Source: Microbacterium natoriense
GTDB taxonomy: Bacteria > Actinomycetota > Actinomycetes > Actinomycetales > Microbacteriaceae
Length of the DNA stretch: 64,000 bases
Direction: 5' to 3'
Assembly: GCF_030816295.1 (NCBI RefSeq)
Contig: NZ_JAUSXV010000001.1
Location: 3,844,001-3,908,000, forward strand
Shown here: piece by piece, positions 8,221-15,768 of the stretch
Position numbering within the stretch: position 1 is the first letter of the stretch
Layout: each line of letters opens with the position of its first letter
Notes under the pieces: model-generated
Database searches by the model: none
Seen by the model: only the letters and a program-made list of their open reading frames with translations
What the model was told of the DNA's origin: nothing
Position numbers and translations under genes: made by a program

Positions 8221-9861
8221 CTATCCGGCATCCACCGCTCTCAGCCAGCGGAAGCCGTAGGCCTCCAGATCGAACACGAACCGCCCGTTCTCGGCAACGA
8301 CCGCAGGGCTCGACGAGACCAGCTCGTGGAGCGGGCTTCCGCCGACGTCTCCCGCCGAGAGCACGACTCGCCGCGGTTCGTCGCCGAAGTTGTGCAGCGC
8401 GAGGAAGACGACTCCCTCGGCGCTCAACGTGTGGGCCAGAACCGCGGGATCCTGCGTGTCGAGCACGGCGACCGAACCCCAGGCGATCTCCGGAGCCTCG
8501 CGGTAGCGGGTGATGAGCATCCGCAGGAAGGACAGCAGAGAATCGGGGTCGCGCTGCTGCTCGTGCACGTTCACGTGCTCCGGCCCGTAGCCGCTCTTCG
8601 CCAGTTCCCTCCGCTGCCGAGAGACCGGCGCCGTCGAGAAGCCGCCTGTGCGGTCGGGCAGCCACTGCATGGGCGCGCGGACCGCCATCCGGTCGCCCAG
8701 ACCCGGCACCTCGCCCATCCCGATCTCCTCCCCGTAGAAGAGCGCGGGGGTTCCCGGCAGCGCGAACATCAGGCTGTACGCCATTCGCAGTCGGCGAGGA
8801 TCGCCGCGCAGCATCGGGGCGAGGCGGCGCACGATCCCGCGCCCGTAGACGCGTTGCCGCTCGTCAGGCGCCAGTTCCTCGAACACCTCCTGCCGCTCCT
8901 CCTCGCTCAGCTGATCGAGCGTCAGCTCATCGTGGTTGCGGAGGAACATCGCCCATCCCTGGCTCACATCGATCTCCGGTCGCGCGCGCAGCGCCGCCGC
9001 GACCGGGCCGGCGTCGTGCCTCACGAAGGCGAGGAAACACGCCTGCATGGTCGCGAAGTCGAACTGCAGATCGAGTTCCGCGCCCTTCGCGCCGAAGTAC
9101 TCCAGCTGCTGCTGATGCGGGAGATTCACTTCTCCGAGCAACGCGGCGTCGCCGCGACGACGGGTGATGAAGCGGTGCAGCTCTCGAAGGAAGTCGTGCG
9201 GGTCAGCGGTCTGGGGCCCGCCGGGCTGCTGGATGAGGAACGGCACAGCGTCGATGCGGAACCCGTCGACCCCGAGCTCCAGCCAGAACCCGACGATCCG
9301 CGCGATCTCGGCACGCACAGCGGGGTTCGCGAGATTCAGGTCGGGCTGGTGCCGGTAGAAGCTGTGGAGGTAGTACTGACCGCTGCGCTCGTCCTTCTCC
9401 CACACGCTGTTCTCCTCGCCGGGGAACACGAGGTTCTTCGGCCCGCGTGTCGGCTGGTCCCGCCACACGTAGTAGTCCCGGTAGGGCGAGGTGCGAGAGC
9501 GTCGCGCAGCGACGAACCACGGATGCCGGTCGGATGTGTGGTTCACGACGAGATCGACGATCACCCGCAGCCCGCGGCCACGCGCGATCCGCAGCAGCTC
9601 GACCACGTGCCCGAGATCGCCCAACCGGGGATCGACCCCGTAGAAGTCGGTGATGTCGTACCCGTCGTCACGGTCGCGTGTCGGCTGGAACGGCATCAGC
9701 CACAGGCAGGTGACGCCGAGATCCGCCAGATAGTCGATCCGGTTCGCGAGCCCTTCGAGGTCTCCGACACCGTCTCCGTCGGAGTCCTGGTAGGTCTCGA
9801 TGTCGAGGCAGTAGACCACAGCGGTGCGCCACCAGAGATCGCTGGTGTCCGCCGGCCTCAT
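8221..9861 (-). CDS. GH13 alpha-amylase family protein (trehalose synthase-like)
   Basis: A glycoside hydrolase family 13 enzyme of 546 residues. Region I is DLVVNH (Asp103-His108). The nucleophile is Asp204 in GVDGFRIDA, the acid/base Glu244 in LLGEVNLPH, and region IV is NHD (Asp311). The opening (AVVYCLDIETYQDSDGDGVGD) and a C-terminal beta domain (VFLALHNFGDEPRRVVL) are those of the trehalose synthase/alpha-glucosidase branch. It probably rearranges or hydrolyses short maltose-type sugars in the cytoplasm, as there is no signal peptide. Its ATG overlaps the stop of the LLM oxidoreductase gene (ATGA), so the two are translationally coupled. Confidence 0.9.
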   Translation of the reverse strand: MRPADTSDLWWRTAVVYCLDIETYQDSDGDGVGDLEGLANRIDYLADLGVTCLWLMPFQPTRDRDDGYDITDFYGVDPRLGDLGHVVELLRIARGRGLRVIVDLVVNHTSDRHPWFVAARRSRTSPYRDYYVWRDQPTRGPKNLVFPGEENSVWEKDERSGQYYLHSFYRHQPDLNLANPAVRAEIARIVGFWLELGVDGFRIDAVPFLIQQPGGPQTADPHDFLRELHRFITRRRGDAALLGEVNLPHQQQLEYFGAKGAELDLQFDFATMQACFLAFVRHDAGPVAAALRARPEIDVSQGWAMFLRNHDELTLDQLSEEERQEVFEELAPDERQRVYGRGIVRRLAPMLRGDPRRLRMAYSLMFALPGTPALFYGEEIGMGEVPGLGDRMAVRAPMQWLPDRTGGFSTAPVSRQRRELAKSGYGPEHVNVHEQQRDPDSLLSFLRMLITRYREAPEIAWGSVAVLDTQDPAVLAHTLSAEGVVFLALHNFGDEPRRVVLSAGDVGGSPLHELVSSSPAVVAENGRFVFDLEAYGFRWLRAVDAG

Positions 9862-10838
9862 CGCTGGCTCGTCTCGGTGCCCAGCAGTCCCCGCAGGGCC
9901 GGCAGCAGCTCCGCCCCACACCGGTGCAGGAACGGAGACTGCGCGCGACCCACGTGGTGCAGGTAGACCTCGTCGACGCCGCGCGCGAGCTCGGCGATCC
10001 GTTCGGCGAGCTCCTGGGTCGAGGCGGTGATGATGACCGATCGTCGCAGGTTCTCGTCGGTCGGGTCGGCCAGCGCCTCGAACTCCTCCGGCTGCTCTAC
10101 ATCCCACATGAGCTCGGCGGGCGCGGTGGAATGCGACCACTGCTCCCGCGCGGTCGCCATGGCTTCGTCGAGGGTGTCCTCGAGGCTGATGTGCACCTGC
10201 AGGACCGTTCGCCCGGGGCCGCCGGCTCGGCGGTACGCCTGGAAGGTCTCGCTGCTCGCCGCGGCGTCCGTCCCCACCGTGATGACCCCGTCGGCCCATG
10301 CGGCCGCGCTGCTCGCCGTGTGAGGGCTGACAGCCGCGGCCAGAAGAGGAGGCGGAGTCGACGGACGGCTCCACACCCTCGCCTCGTGCACGCGCACCTC
10401 GGCGTGGGCGCTGACCCGCTCGCCGTCCAGCAGACTGCGGATGACGCGGACGCACTCCCGTAGCCTCCGATCCCTCGCATCCTTGTCGGGCCAGGGATCT
10501 CCCGTCACGTGCTCGTTCAGCGCCTCCCCGCTGCCGAGCGCCGCCCAGAACCGCCCGGGGAACATCTCCGCGACCGTCGCGATGGCCTGCGCGGCCACGA
10601 CGGGGTGATATCTCTGCCCCGGCGCCGTGACCAGCCCGATCGGGAAGCGGGTCGTGGCGAGGGCGGCTCCGAGCCACGACCATGCATAGCCGGATTCTCC
10701 CTGGTTGCGTGTCCAGGGAGCGAGATGGTCCGAGCACATCGCCGCGTCGAAACCCGCGGTCTCGGCCAGGCGAACGGCCGCCAGAAGCCGTCCGGGCGGC
10801 ACCTGTTCGTGCGAGGCGTGATAACCGATGACAGTCAC
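9858..10838 (-). CDS. LLM class flavin-dependent oxidoreductase (TIGR03885-like)
   Basis: A luciferase-like monooxygenase-fold enzyme of 326 residues. Landmarks are VIGYHASHEQVPP, FDAAMCSDHLAPW, the conserved LGSGEALNEH strand and the C-terminal GVDEVYLHHVG. It belongs to the group sometimes labelled 'probable non-F420 flavinoid oxidoreductase' (TIGR03885), which is commonly found next to a trehalose synthase-like GH13 gene, as here. I chose the GTG at 10838 because an aaggagcg site precedes it and it aligns with the family N-terminus. Flavin use is family knowledge, and the substrate is unknown. It is the first gene of a two-gene operon with the GH13 enzyme. Confidence 0.85.
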   Translation of the reverse strand: MTVIGYHASHEQVPPGRLLAAVRLAETAGFDAAMCSDHLAPWTRNQGESGYAWSWLGAALATTRFPIGLVTAPGQRYHPVVAAQAIATVAEMFPGRFWAALGSGEALNEHVTGDPWPDKDARDRRLRECVRVIRSLLDGERVSAHAEVRVHEARVWSRPSTPPPLLAAAVSPHTASSAAAWADGVITVGTDAAASSETFQAYRRAGGPGRTVLQVHISLEDTLDEAMATAREQWSHSTAPAELMWDVEQPEEFEALADPTDENLRRSVIITASTQELAERIAELARGVDEVYLHHVGRAQSPFLHRCGAELLPALRGLLGTETSQR

Positions 10839-10870
10839 TGAACGCTCCTTCCCGAGCGCCAGGAAGAAGC

Positions 10871-10907
10871 CGGCGCCCACCCCCGATGCTCTCGGGGATG
10901 GGCGCCG
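10871..10907 (-). terminator. Intrinsic-terminator-like hairpin
   Basis: Nine-bp perfect outer stem (cggcgccca / tgggcgccg) with an inner cccc/gggg stem and a small loop. On the minus strand it is followed by gcttcttcct, a T-rich run. It lies after the leftward DUF7882 gene and before the LLM oxidoreductase start, so it most likely ends the DUF7882 transcript. It could also sit in the leader of the next operon. Confidence 0.65.
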
Positions 10908-10914
10908 TTGGCAC

Positions 10915-10924
10915 GGGGGTTGAC
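10915..10924 (-). promoter_or_regulatory. GTCAAnCCC motif upstream of LLM/GH13 operon
   Basis: GTCAACCCCC on the minus strand, 76 nt before the GTG of the LLM oxidoreductase. It is identical in ten bases to the sites before the SDR and FHA genes. A hairpin lies between this site and the gene, so its role here is less certain than at the other sites. Confidence 0.35.
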
Positions 10925-10950
10925 AGCCCTGTGCGGTGATCGGATGCGGC

Positions 10951-11298
10951 TCAGAGCGGCGGCGTCACCGGCGTCTCACCCGTGCCAGGCGTTTCGCCCG
11001 CCTCGGGGGGCTCCGGAACGAGGTACAGCCCGCTGGGCGCGTTCGCCGTGAACGCGAGGGCTTCGATCCAGGCGCGGTTGATGGCGGGCTGGCGGCTGCC
11101 GAAGTACTTGAAGACCAGGGCACTGCCCGGCTGGATCCACACGGTCGTGCGTCCGCCGCCGACGCTGGCGTCCTCGCGCCAGCTGAACGGGAACGGTTCG
11201 CCGCGGCGCAGCTTGGCCGTGATCACGAGCTGAAGATGAGTGAGCGCTCGGTCCTCGATCTCCGTCTTCACTCCGTCTTCGTAGATGAACTTGCCCAT
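10951..11298 (-). CDS. DUF7882 family small protein
   Basis: A 115-residue protein starting MGKFIYEDGVKTEIEDRALTH, with LVITAKLRRGEPFPFSWRE and TTVWIQPGSALVFKYFGSRQP. This is a compact family confined to Microbacteriaceae and relatives. It is often mislabelled 'ATP-dependent DNA ligase' in databases, although no ligase motif is present. The product is soluble with a proline-rich tail. The start at 11298 follows aaggagcgct. It is divergent from a paralogue starting at 11377, so the pair shares one short intergenic control region. The function is unknown. Confidence 0.8.
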   Translation of the reverse strand: MGKFIYEDGVKTEIEDRALTHLQLVITAKLRRGEPFPFSWREDASVGGGRTTVWIQPGSALVFKYFGSRQPAINRAWIEALAFTANAPSGLYLVPEPPEAGETPGTGETPVTPPL

Positions 11299-11376
11299 CG
11301 AGAGCGCTCCTTCTGGCTTGCGTGTCAGTCCGACGAGGACTGTCGAAAACATCCCCCCATGCGTAGCGTATTCGGT

Positions 11377-11709
11377 ATGGGCCTGCTGTATTACGACGAC
11401 TCCGAGGAACCCGTTCAGATCGACGACCTCGCGCTCGCCCATCTGAAGGTGGTCATCGCCGCGAAGCTGCGTCGAAACGAGAGCTTCACGCTGTCATGGC
11501 GCCATCCCGACGGCGAGAGGGCCGGTCGATCGACGATCTGGCTGCATCCCTCGATCCCGTTGCGCTTCGTGTTCGACGAGCCGACGCCGCCGCCTCTGCA
11601 GCAGGAGCGGATCACTGCGATGGCCGACTCCGCGAACTCGACCGGCGGCATCATGATCGCAGCCGCCGACCTGCTCGCCGACGAGACGACGGCCACTCGG
11701 GGGAACTGA
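11377..11709 (+). CDS. DUF7882 family small protein (diverged paralogue)
   Basis: A 110-residue paralogue of the divergent neighbour. The same frame of residues is visible: MGLLYYDDSEEPVQIDDLALAH, LKVVIAAKLRRNESFTLSW and STIWLHPSIPLRFVF. It has lost the KYFGSRQP block and instead has a Pro-rich FDEPTPPPLQQ segment. The ATG at 11377 was preferred over an in-frame ATG six codons upstream because it aligns with the paralogue's start. Divergent paralogue pairs of this kind suggest tandem-inverted duplication. The function is unknown. Confidence 0.75.
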   Translation: MGLLYYDDSEEPVQIDDLALAHLKVVIAAKLRRNESFTLSWRHPDGERAGRSTIWLHPSIPLRFVFDEPTPPPLQQERITAMADSANSTGGIMIAAADLLADETTATRGN

Positions 11710-11710
11710 A

Positions 11711-11720
11711 GTCAACCCCC
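11711..11720 (+). promoter_or_regulatory. GTCAAnCCC motif upstream of FHA gene
   Basis: GTCAACCCCC, 59 nt before the FHA gene start, directly after the stop codon of the preceding gene. A CTAAGC sequence lies 26 nt after GTCAAC. The CBS-gene site has CTATCG at exactly the same distance. Confidence 0.45.
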
Positions 11721-11779
11721 TCGGCCAGGCATCCGTTCCCCTCTAAGCTCGGCACTCCGACACGAGGAGGCCGCGTTCC

Positions 11780-12343
11780 ATGGACGAACGACACATCGAC
11801 GATCGCCCCGATGAGGGGTACACCCCCACGACCACGCACGCCGAACGAGGCGCGGGTTCTCCGCGCCTGCGCATCACGCGCGATGACGAGCGCACCGAGT
11901 TCGCGTTGGACGCGGACGTCGTGCGCATCGGCTCGGCCGCGGGCAACGAACTGCAGCTCGCCGACACCGATCCGGTGCACGCGACCATCACGCACGACGA
12001 TCGCGACGAGTACGTCCTCGAACTCCACGGCGAGGGCGAGATGAACGCGAGCGCCGGTGTCGCGGCGACCCACGGAGGCGACCGCACCGAGACGCTGCGC
12101 ACGGGAGCGCGATTCACGACGGGCCCGTGGACCCTCGTCTTCGCCCGCGAGGAGTTCGCGGATCACGGTCGCCCGTTCGGGGGTCGGCTGGGCGGCGAGT
12201 ACTCGGATCAGCCCGTGCAGCCTCCTCGCCCCGAGTACGCAGGCGATGAGCGCGTGCCCGCCGAGGCGGGCACCGATGAGACCGCGACCACCGCGACAGG
12301 CACGGACGCAGCCCGTCAGTCGGATTCCAGAGCTGACACGTGA
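11780..12343 (+). CDS. FHA domain-containing protein
   Basis: A 187-residue protein with one forkhead-associated (phosphothreonine-binding) domain at about residues 28-125. The RIGSAAGNELQL loop and the DPVHATI strand carry the expected Arg, Ser and His-type positions. The N-terminus is acidic and disordered. The C-terminal 60 residues (FADHGRPFGGRLGGE onward) are low complexity, and that GRPFGGR-type tail recurs in Microbacteriaceae homologues. It probably reads phosphorylation by a Ser/Thr kinase, though no kinase gene is in the window. An acgaggagg ribosome-binding site precedes the ATG. The 3' end overlaps the convergent DUF6766 gene by 28 bases. Confidence 0.85.
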   Translation: MDERHIDDRPDEGYTPTTTHAERGAGSPRLRITRDDERTEFALDADVVRIGSAAGNELQLADTDPVHATITHDDRDEYVLELHGEGEMNASAGVAATHGGDRTETLRTGARFTTGPWTLVFAREEFADHGRPFGGRLGGEYSDQPVQPPRPEYAGDERVPAEAGTDETATTATGTDAARQSDSRADT

Positions 12344-12993
12344 TGCGGCACCCCCACCGGCTTCGACTCCGCTGAGCCGCGCTGGCGAAGGTAGATCGAG
12401 AACGCCACCATCGTCCCGACCGCGAGGAACTCCGACTGCCAGTTCTGCAGGGTGCGGTCCCAGAAGTCCGCCGAGACCACGTAGTCGAGCCAGGTGATCG
12501 CGGGCGCGCCATGCATCGAGTTCTCCTCGTTCATCACGACGACGCCACCGAGCGACTGTGCGAGCCACGAGAGGACGAACACGGCGCCCATCACGATCAG
12601 CAGGGAGTTGCCGTACACGACCGTGCGCCAGCCGCCGAGGCGCGCCCAGCGAGGGGAGTCTCCGCGGGCGTGCGCGCCGATCCGCTGATCCTCGTCGCTT
12701 CCCGGCCCCCCGTCCCCGGGTTTCTTCGACTCGGGCGAGCCGCGCTGCACGAGCCAGACCGTCGCCGCGATGAACAGGAAGAACTGCAGGAACTCGGACT
12801 GCCAGTTCTCTGCGACGTCGACCAGGAAGCCCGACGACGTCACGAACTCGCCGAAGCCGATCGTGGCCATGCCGTGGTCTGCGAGTTCGGAGTTGTTGCG
12901 GAAGAAGCCGGCGATGGACTGCCCGACCAGCGCCAGCACGAACAGCGCGAGGAAGAACAGGCTCAGTCCGTTGTCGCGGATCGCTCTGCGCAT
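12316..12993 (-). CDS. DUF6766 family membrane protein
   Basis: A 225-residue integral membrane protein with four predicted segments arranged as an internal duplication. Each half has a membrane helix, then a stretch such as ENWQSEFLQFFLFIAATVWLVQRGSPESK or QNWQSEFLAVGTMVAFSIYLRQRGSAESK. The repeated NWQSEFL and QRGS.ES signatures make the duplication visible by eye. The linker between halves is acidic and Gly-rich. This is the DUF6766 architecture, and its function is unknown. A gggaggtgagc ribosome-binding site lies inside the end of the small upstream gene, so the two are coupled. Confidence 0.85.
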   Translation of the reverse strand: MRRAIRDNGLSLFFLALFVLALVGQSIAGFFRNNSELADHGMATIGFGEFVTSSGFLVDVAENWQSEFLQFFLFIAATVWLVQRGSPESKKPGDGGPGSDEDQRIGAHARGDSPRWARLGGWRTVVYGNSLLIVMGAVFVLSWLAQSLGGVVVMNEENSMHGAPAITWLDYVVSADFWDRTLQNWQSEFLAVGTMVAFSIYLRQRGSAESKPVGVPHHVSALESD

Positions 12994-12995
12994 GC

Positions 12996-13106
12996 TCACC
13001 TCCCGCTCAGCGGCACGAGGATCATGGCGGCGAGCCCCGCGACGATGATCGTCATCCAGCTCCAGAACGTCCACCGCATCCCCGCGGTCTCCTCTTCTCC
13101 GGGCAT
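12996..13106 (-). CDS. Small single-pass membrane protein (36 aa)
   Basis: A 36-residue ORF reading MPGEEETAGMRWTFWSW and then a hydrophobic segment (MTIIVAGLAAMILVPL). It is preceded by gggaagggaggg. The stop is two bases before the start of the DUF6766 gene and contains that gene's ribosome-binding site, which argues for genuine translation. It is too short for most gene callers. The promoter motif GTCAAGCCCC lies 56 nt upstream. The function is unknown, perhaps a partner of the DUF6766 protein in the membrane. Confidence 0.6.
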   Translation of the reverse strand: MPGEEETAGMRWTFWSWMTIIVAGLAAMILVPLSGR

Positions 13107-13161
13107 CGAAGCCCTCCCTTCCCTGTGCCGGCATCCTGATCGCGCTCGTGACGGCGCGCCA

Positions 13162-13171
13162 GGGGCTTGAC
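13162..13171 (-). promoter_or_regulatory. GTCAAnCCC motif upstream of the DUF6766 operon
   Basis: GTCAAGCCCC on the minus strand, 56 nt before the 36-residue ORF. It continues ctgg exactly as at the SDR site. It lies only 17 bases from the oppositely oriented copy that serves the CBS gene, so the two face away from each other over a shared control region. Confidence 0.45.
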
Positions 13172-13188
13172 GGGCGCTCCTCCGGTTT

Positions 13189-13198
13189 GTCAATCCCC
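13189..13198 (+). promoter_or_regulatory. GTCAAnCCC motif upstream of the CBS gene
   Basis: GTCAATCCCC, 71 nt before the CBS-domain gene start. CTATCG follows 26 nt after GTCAAT, matching the CTAAGC spacing at the FHA site. Confidence 0.45.
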
Positions 13199-13268
13199 CT
13201 CCAGAGGCTTCCGGGTGCGCCTATCGTCGCCGACACGGAACGTTGACACGACACGAGAAGGAAGACCG

Positions 13269-13682
13269 ATGACTACCGCAGCCGAGATCATGACGCCCAG
13301 CCCTCGTTGCATCGGAGTGAACGATTCGCTCCGCATCGCCGCATCCGTGATGGCCGACCTCGATGTCGGCGCCCTGCCGATCTGCGGCGAGGACAGCAAG
13401 CTCAAGGGCATGCTCACCGACCGCGACATCGTGGTGCGCGGCATCGCGATGGGGATGGACCCGGAGACGACAGCAGCCGGCGCGCTGGCGCAGGGCAAGC
13501 CCGTGACCGTCGCCGCCGATGACGACGTGCGGGTCGCGCTCGACCTGATGCAGGAGCACCAGGTGCGGCGGCTGCCGGTGATCCAGGATCGTCTTCTCGT
13601 GGGCATCGTCAGCCAGGCGGACATCGCCCTCTCGCTCTCTGCCGCGACCACGGGCAAGACCGTCGAGAGCATCTCCCGCTGA
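13269..13682 (+). CDS. CBS domain pair protein
   Basis: A 137-residue stand-alone protein made of two CBS domains. The first begins AAEIMTPSPRCIGVNDSLRIAA and the second runs through VTVAADDDVRVALDLMQEHQVRRLPVI. Both contain the usual GMLTDRDIV and GIVSQADIA strands, where adenosine nucleotides bind. Such proteins sense AMP/ATP or related ligands and often belong to stress regulons. A gagaaggaag ribosome-binding site precedes the ATG. The next gene starts 8 bases after its stop, so they are probably co-transcribed. Confidence 0.9.
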   Translation: MTTAAEIMTPSPRCIGVNDSLRIAASVMADLDVGALPICGEDSKLKGMLTDRDIVVRGIAMGMDPETTAAGALAQGKPVTVAADDDVRVALDLMQEHQVRRLPVIQDRLLVGIVSQADIALSLSAATTGKTVESISR

Positions 13683-13690
13683 GCACCGCG

Positions 13691-14296
13691 ATGGACGAGG
13701 TGCGCCGCCTTAGTGAGATCGCCCGGGAACGGGGCCTGCGAGTCTGCGTGGTCGAGTCGCTCACGTCGGGTCGGCTGGCCGCCACCGTGGGCGCGGGCGA
13801 GGATGCGTCCTCGTGGTTCGCGGGCGGCATCGTCGCCTATCTCACCGAGGTGAAGGAGCGGCTGCTCGGGCTGACGCCGGGCACGGATCCCTGCTCCGCC
13901 GCATGCGCGCAGCAGATCGCGGAGGGCGGGCTGGCTCTTTTCGATGCGGATGTCTGCGTCTCGACGACGGGTGTCGGCGGGCCGGGTCCCGAGGGCGGTC
14001 ACCCGCCTGGCGAGGTTCACCTCGGCTGGGCGACTCCGCTCGGCACCGGCCACCGGGCGCTGAGCCTGACGGGCGAACCCGAGCAGGTCATCGACGAGGC
14101 GTCGGACGCCGCGCTGCGGCTGCTCCTCTTCCATGCGGAGGCGGTGCGGCCTGCAGGCCCGCTTCGAGCACCTGCGGGGCTTCAGCCCGGCACGAGTCCG
14201 ATCCGCAGCGGAGCGTCCGGTGCGGATGCCGCAGCGAGCGCGTCATCGAGCTCGCTCAGCGGTCGCACTTCGCCGACCGCTTCGGCGAAGGGGTAG
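13691..14296 (+). CDS. CinA C-terminal domain family protein with extended tail
   Basis: The amidohydrolase (PncC-like) domain of CinA, which deamidates nicotinamide mononucleotide in characterised members. The SLTSGRLAATVGAGEDASSWFAGGIVAYLTEVKERLLG region and STTGVGGPGPEGGHPPGEVHLGWA are diagnostic, with the catalytic Ser in ESLTSG. The domain finishes near residue 155. The reading frame then continues for about 45 low-complexity residues (Ser/Ala-rich) because no stop is met until 14296. That tail overlaps the convergent dehydrogenase gene by 115 bases. The ancestral stop may have been lost, or the 3' overlap may be tolerated. Confidence 0.85.
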   Translation: MDEVRRLSEIARERGLRVCVVESLTSGRLAATVGAGEDASSWFAGGIVAYLTEVKERLLGLTPGTDPCSAACAQQIAEGGLALFDADVCVSTTGVGGPGPEGGHPPGEVHLGWATPLGTGHRALSLTGEPEQVIDEASDAALRLLLFHAEAVRPAGPLRAPAGLQPGTSPIRSGASGADAAASASSSSLSGRTSPTASAKG

Positions 14297-15261
14297 GCAC
14301 GGCCCCGACCCGACAGGAAGGCGATCGCCTCGGCCAACTCCGATCCGGTGCAGCCTTCCACACCGCAGATCGTGACGAGTCGTCGAGTGATGCTCTCGAG
14401 GTGGACCGGAACAGGCTCGGCGGAGAGGGCGCTCCCTGCCAGCACGACCATGCCGCCGACCGCCACCCCCTCGATCGCTTCGGCCACGGCGCAACCCGAT
14501 GTCTCGACGACGATGTCGGGATCGCGGGAGATACTGCTGGCGCCGAACCTGGCCGCGAGGGCCCGCCGGGCGGGATTCGGGTCGACCACTTCGACCGATG
14601 CTCCGAGCTCCGCCGCGATGGCCGCGGCGGAGAGGCCGACGAGCCCGGCACCATGGATCCGCACCGCAGCGCCGTCGAGGTCGCCTCGTGCCCGGGCGAG
14701 CGCCGCCCAGGCCGTCGAGGTCGCGCACGCGGCGGGTGCGAGGACGGATGCGGGCAGGGTCTCGGGCACCCGCACGATGGATGTGCCCGATCGCAGCTGC
14801 ACGTGACTTCCGAACGCGCCGGTGAGGTCGCCGTGCCCGCCGATGCGATCGTGTCCGTATCGGCCGAGTGTCCGGCACTTCTGCGGGAGCCCTGCGGCGC
14901 ATCGATCGCATGATCCGCACGAGATCGTGACGGACCACACCACTCGGTCCCCGATCCGCAGCGCAGTGCCGGAGACGTCGAGTGCACCGGCATCGCCGAT
15001 CGCGATCACGCGCCCGACGCTCTCGTGGCCGAGCACGAGCGGCACGGGCGTCGCGCGGCGCCCGTGCACCGTGTCGACGTCCGCGTCGCAGATCGTCGAC
15101 ATCTCGACCGCGACGAGGACGTCGCGGTCGCCGAGCGCGACTCCAGGGACCGCGATCATCTCGTGACGATGACCCTCCCCGATCCAGACCATCGCAGTCG
15201 CGGCAGGGCGAAGAGCGACATCACGGCGGTGCCCCGGCGGACGGACCAGCAGAGTTCCCAT
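14182..15261 (-). CDS. Zinc-binding alcohol dehydrogenase (phosphonate-associated HpnZ-like)
   Basis: A medium-chain zinc dehydrogenase of 359 residues. The catalytic-zinc region is VLGHESVGRVIAIG, and the structural-zinc Cys cluster reads SCGSCDRCAAGLPQKC. A Rossmann fold follows (VRIHGAGLVGLSAAAIAAELGASVEVVDP). The early motif CDADVDTVHGRRATPVPLVLGHE and the RYGHDRIGGHGDLTGAF stretch resemble the family found beside phosphonate catabolism genes (TIGR03366), where the first zinc ligand Cys sits in a CGSD-type motif. Here it reads ICDADV. No phosphonate genes are in this window, so the substrate is open. The start at 15261 is a compromise, because the N-terminal 25 residues are not clearly family-like. 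Confidence 0.78.
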   Translation of the reverse strand: MGTLLVRPPGHRRDVALRPAATAMVWIGEGHRHEMIAVPGVALGDRDVLVAVEMSTICDADVDTVHGRRATPVPLVLGHESVGRVIAIGDAGALDVSGTALRIGDRVVWSVTISCGSCDRCAAGLPQKCRTLGRYGHDRIGGHGDLTGAFGSHVQLRSGTSIVRVPETLPASVLAPAACATSTAWAALARARGDLDGAAVRIHGAGLVGLSAAAIAAELGASVEVVDPNPARRALAARFGASSISRDPDIVVETSGCAVAEAIEGVAVGGMVVLAGSALSAEPVPVHLESITRRLVTICGVEGCTGSELAEAIAFLSGRGRAYPFAEAVGEVRPLSELDDALAAASAPDAPLRIGLVPG

Positions 15262-15269
15262 CGTCGCAC

Positions 15270-15365
15270 TCAGACCGTCGCGACGAGGGGCCGCAGTCCG
15301 CGCTCTGCGAGGACGCCGCGCAGCGCGGTGGCATCGGTGGCGGCGGAGAGATCGCGGCGCTTCAT
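15270..15365 (-). CDS. Possible 31-residue ORF upstream of the zinc dehydrogenase
   Basis: An ATG at 15365 preceded by cgaaaggaccgcg (a good ribosome-binding site at about 6 nt) opens a 31-codon frame, starting MKRRDLSAATDATALRGV. It stops 8 bases before the dehydrogenase start. It could be a leader peptide or a coupling ORF. It might equally be the truncated N-terminal remnant of a larger gene. There is no recognisable domain. Confidence 0.4.
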   Translation of the reverse strand: MKRRDLSAATDATALRGVLAERGLRPLVATV

Positions 15366-15768
15366 CGCGGTCCTTTCGAGGATGTGGGGATGGATCACCC
15401 ACGACTCTCTCAAGGGAATGCGGCGCGACCGCGCCCGACCCGGAAGAGTTCAGCCTCCGTTCACCCGAGGTTCCTGCTGCGCATCGTGCAGTGCGCGTCC
15501 GCTGCCGTGGATTCGTGTGCGCAGCGAGGCGCAACGTGCGGCAGCCGGAAGCGGCCGCGAAGCGACGTGGGCGACGACACAGCCCTGAACACAGAAACGC
15601 GATCGCGAGCGCAGTGGTTCAGAAGCCTAAGAAGATCGCGCTCGCGATCGCAGCGCTGGGGACGCTTTTCTGGGGAGATCCCAGACTACGAGGAATGGGG
15701 GGACATCACGTAGAGCCATACGGCGAGACATATATGGACTTTCGTCTAGTCCTCGTTTTCGCTCGTGA
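15366..15768. other. Gene-free intergenic region
   Basis: About 400 bases between two leftward genes without a convincing coding frame. It contains one perfect 14-bp inverted repeat (listed separately) and an AT-richer stretch (15715-15755) near the end of the histidine kinase gene. On the plus strand a frame beginning around 15615 reads QKPKKIALAIAALGTLFWG, like a short hydrophobic helix. It has no start codon or ribosome-binding site in a sensible position, so I do not call it a gene. Confidence 0.6.
15599..15651. repeat. Perfect 14-bp inverted repeat
   Basis: Arms gcgatcgcgagcgc (15599-15612) and gcgctcgcgatcgc (15638-15651) are exact reverse complements separated by 25 nt. This could be a long-loop hairpin or a protein-binding dyad in the otherwise gene-free region downstream of the histidine kinase gene. 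Confidence 0.6.

Noticed and set aside
15615..15670. Short hydrophobic frame QKPKKIALAIAALGTLFWG as a possible secreted or membrane peptide
   Set aside because: No usable start codon or ribosome-binding site precedes it, and the frame continues through the antisense of the kinase.
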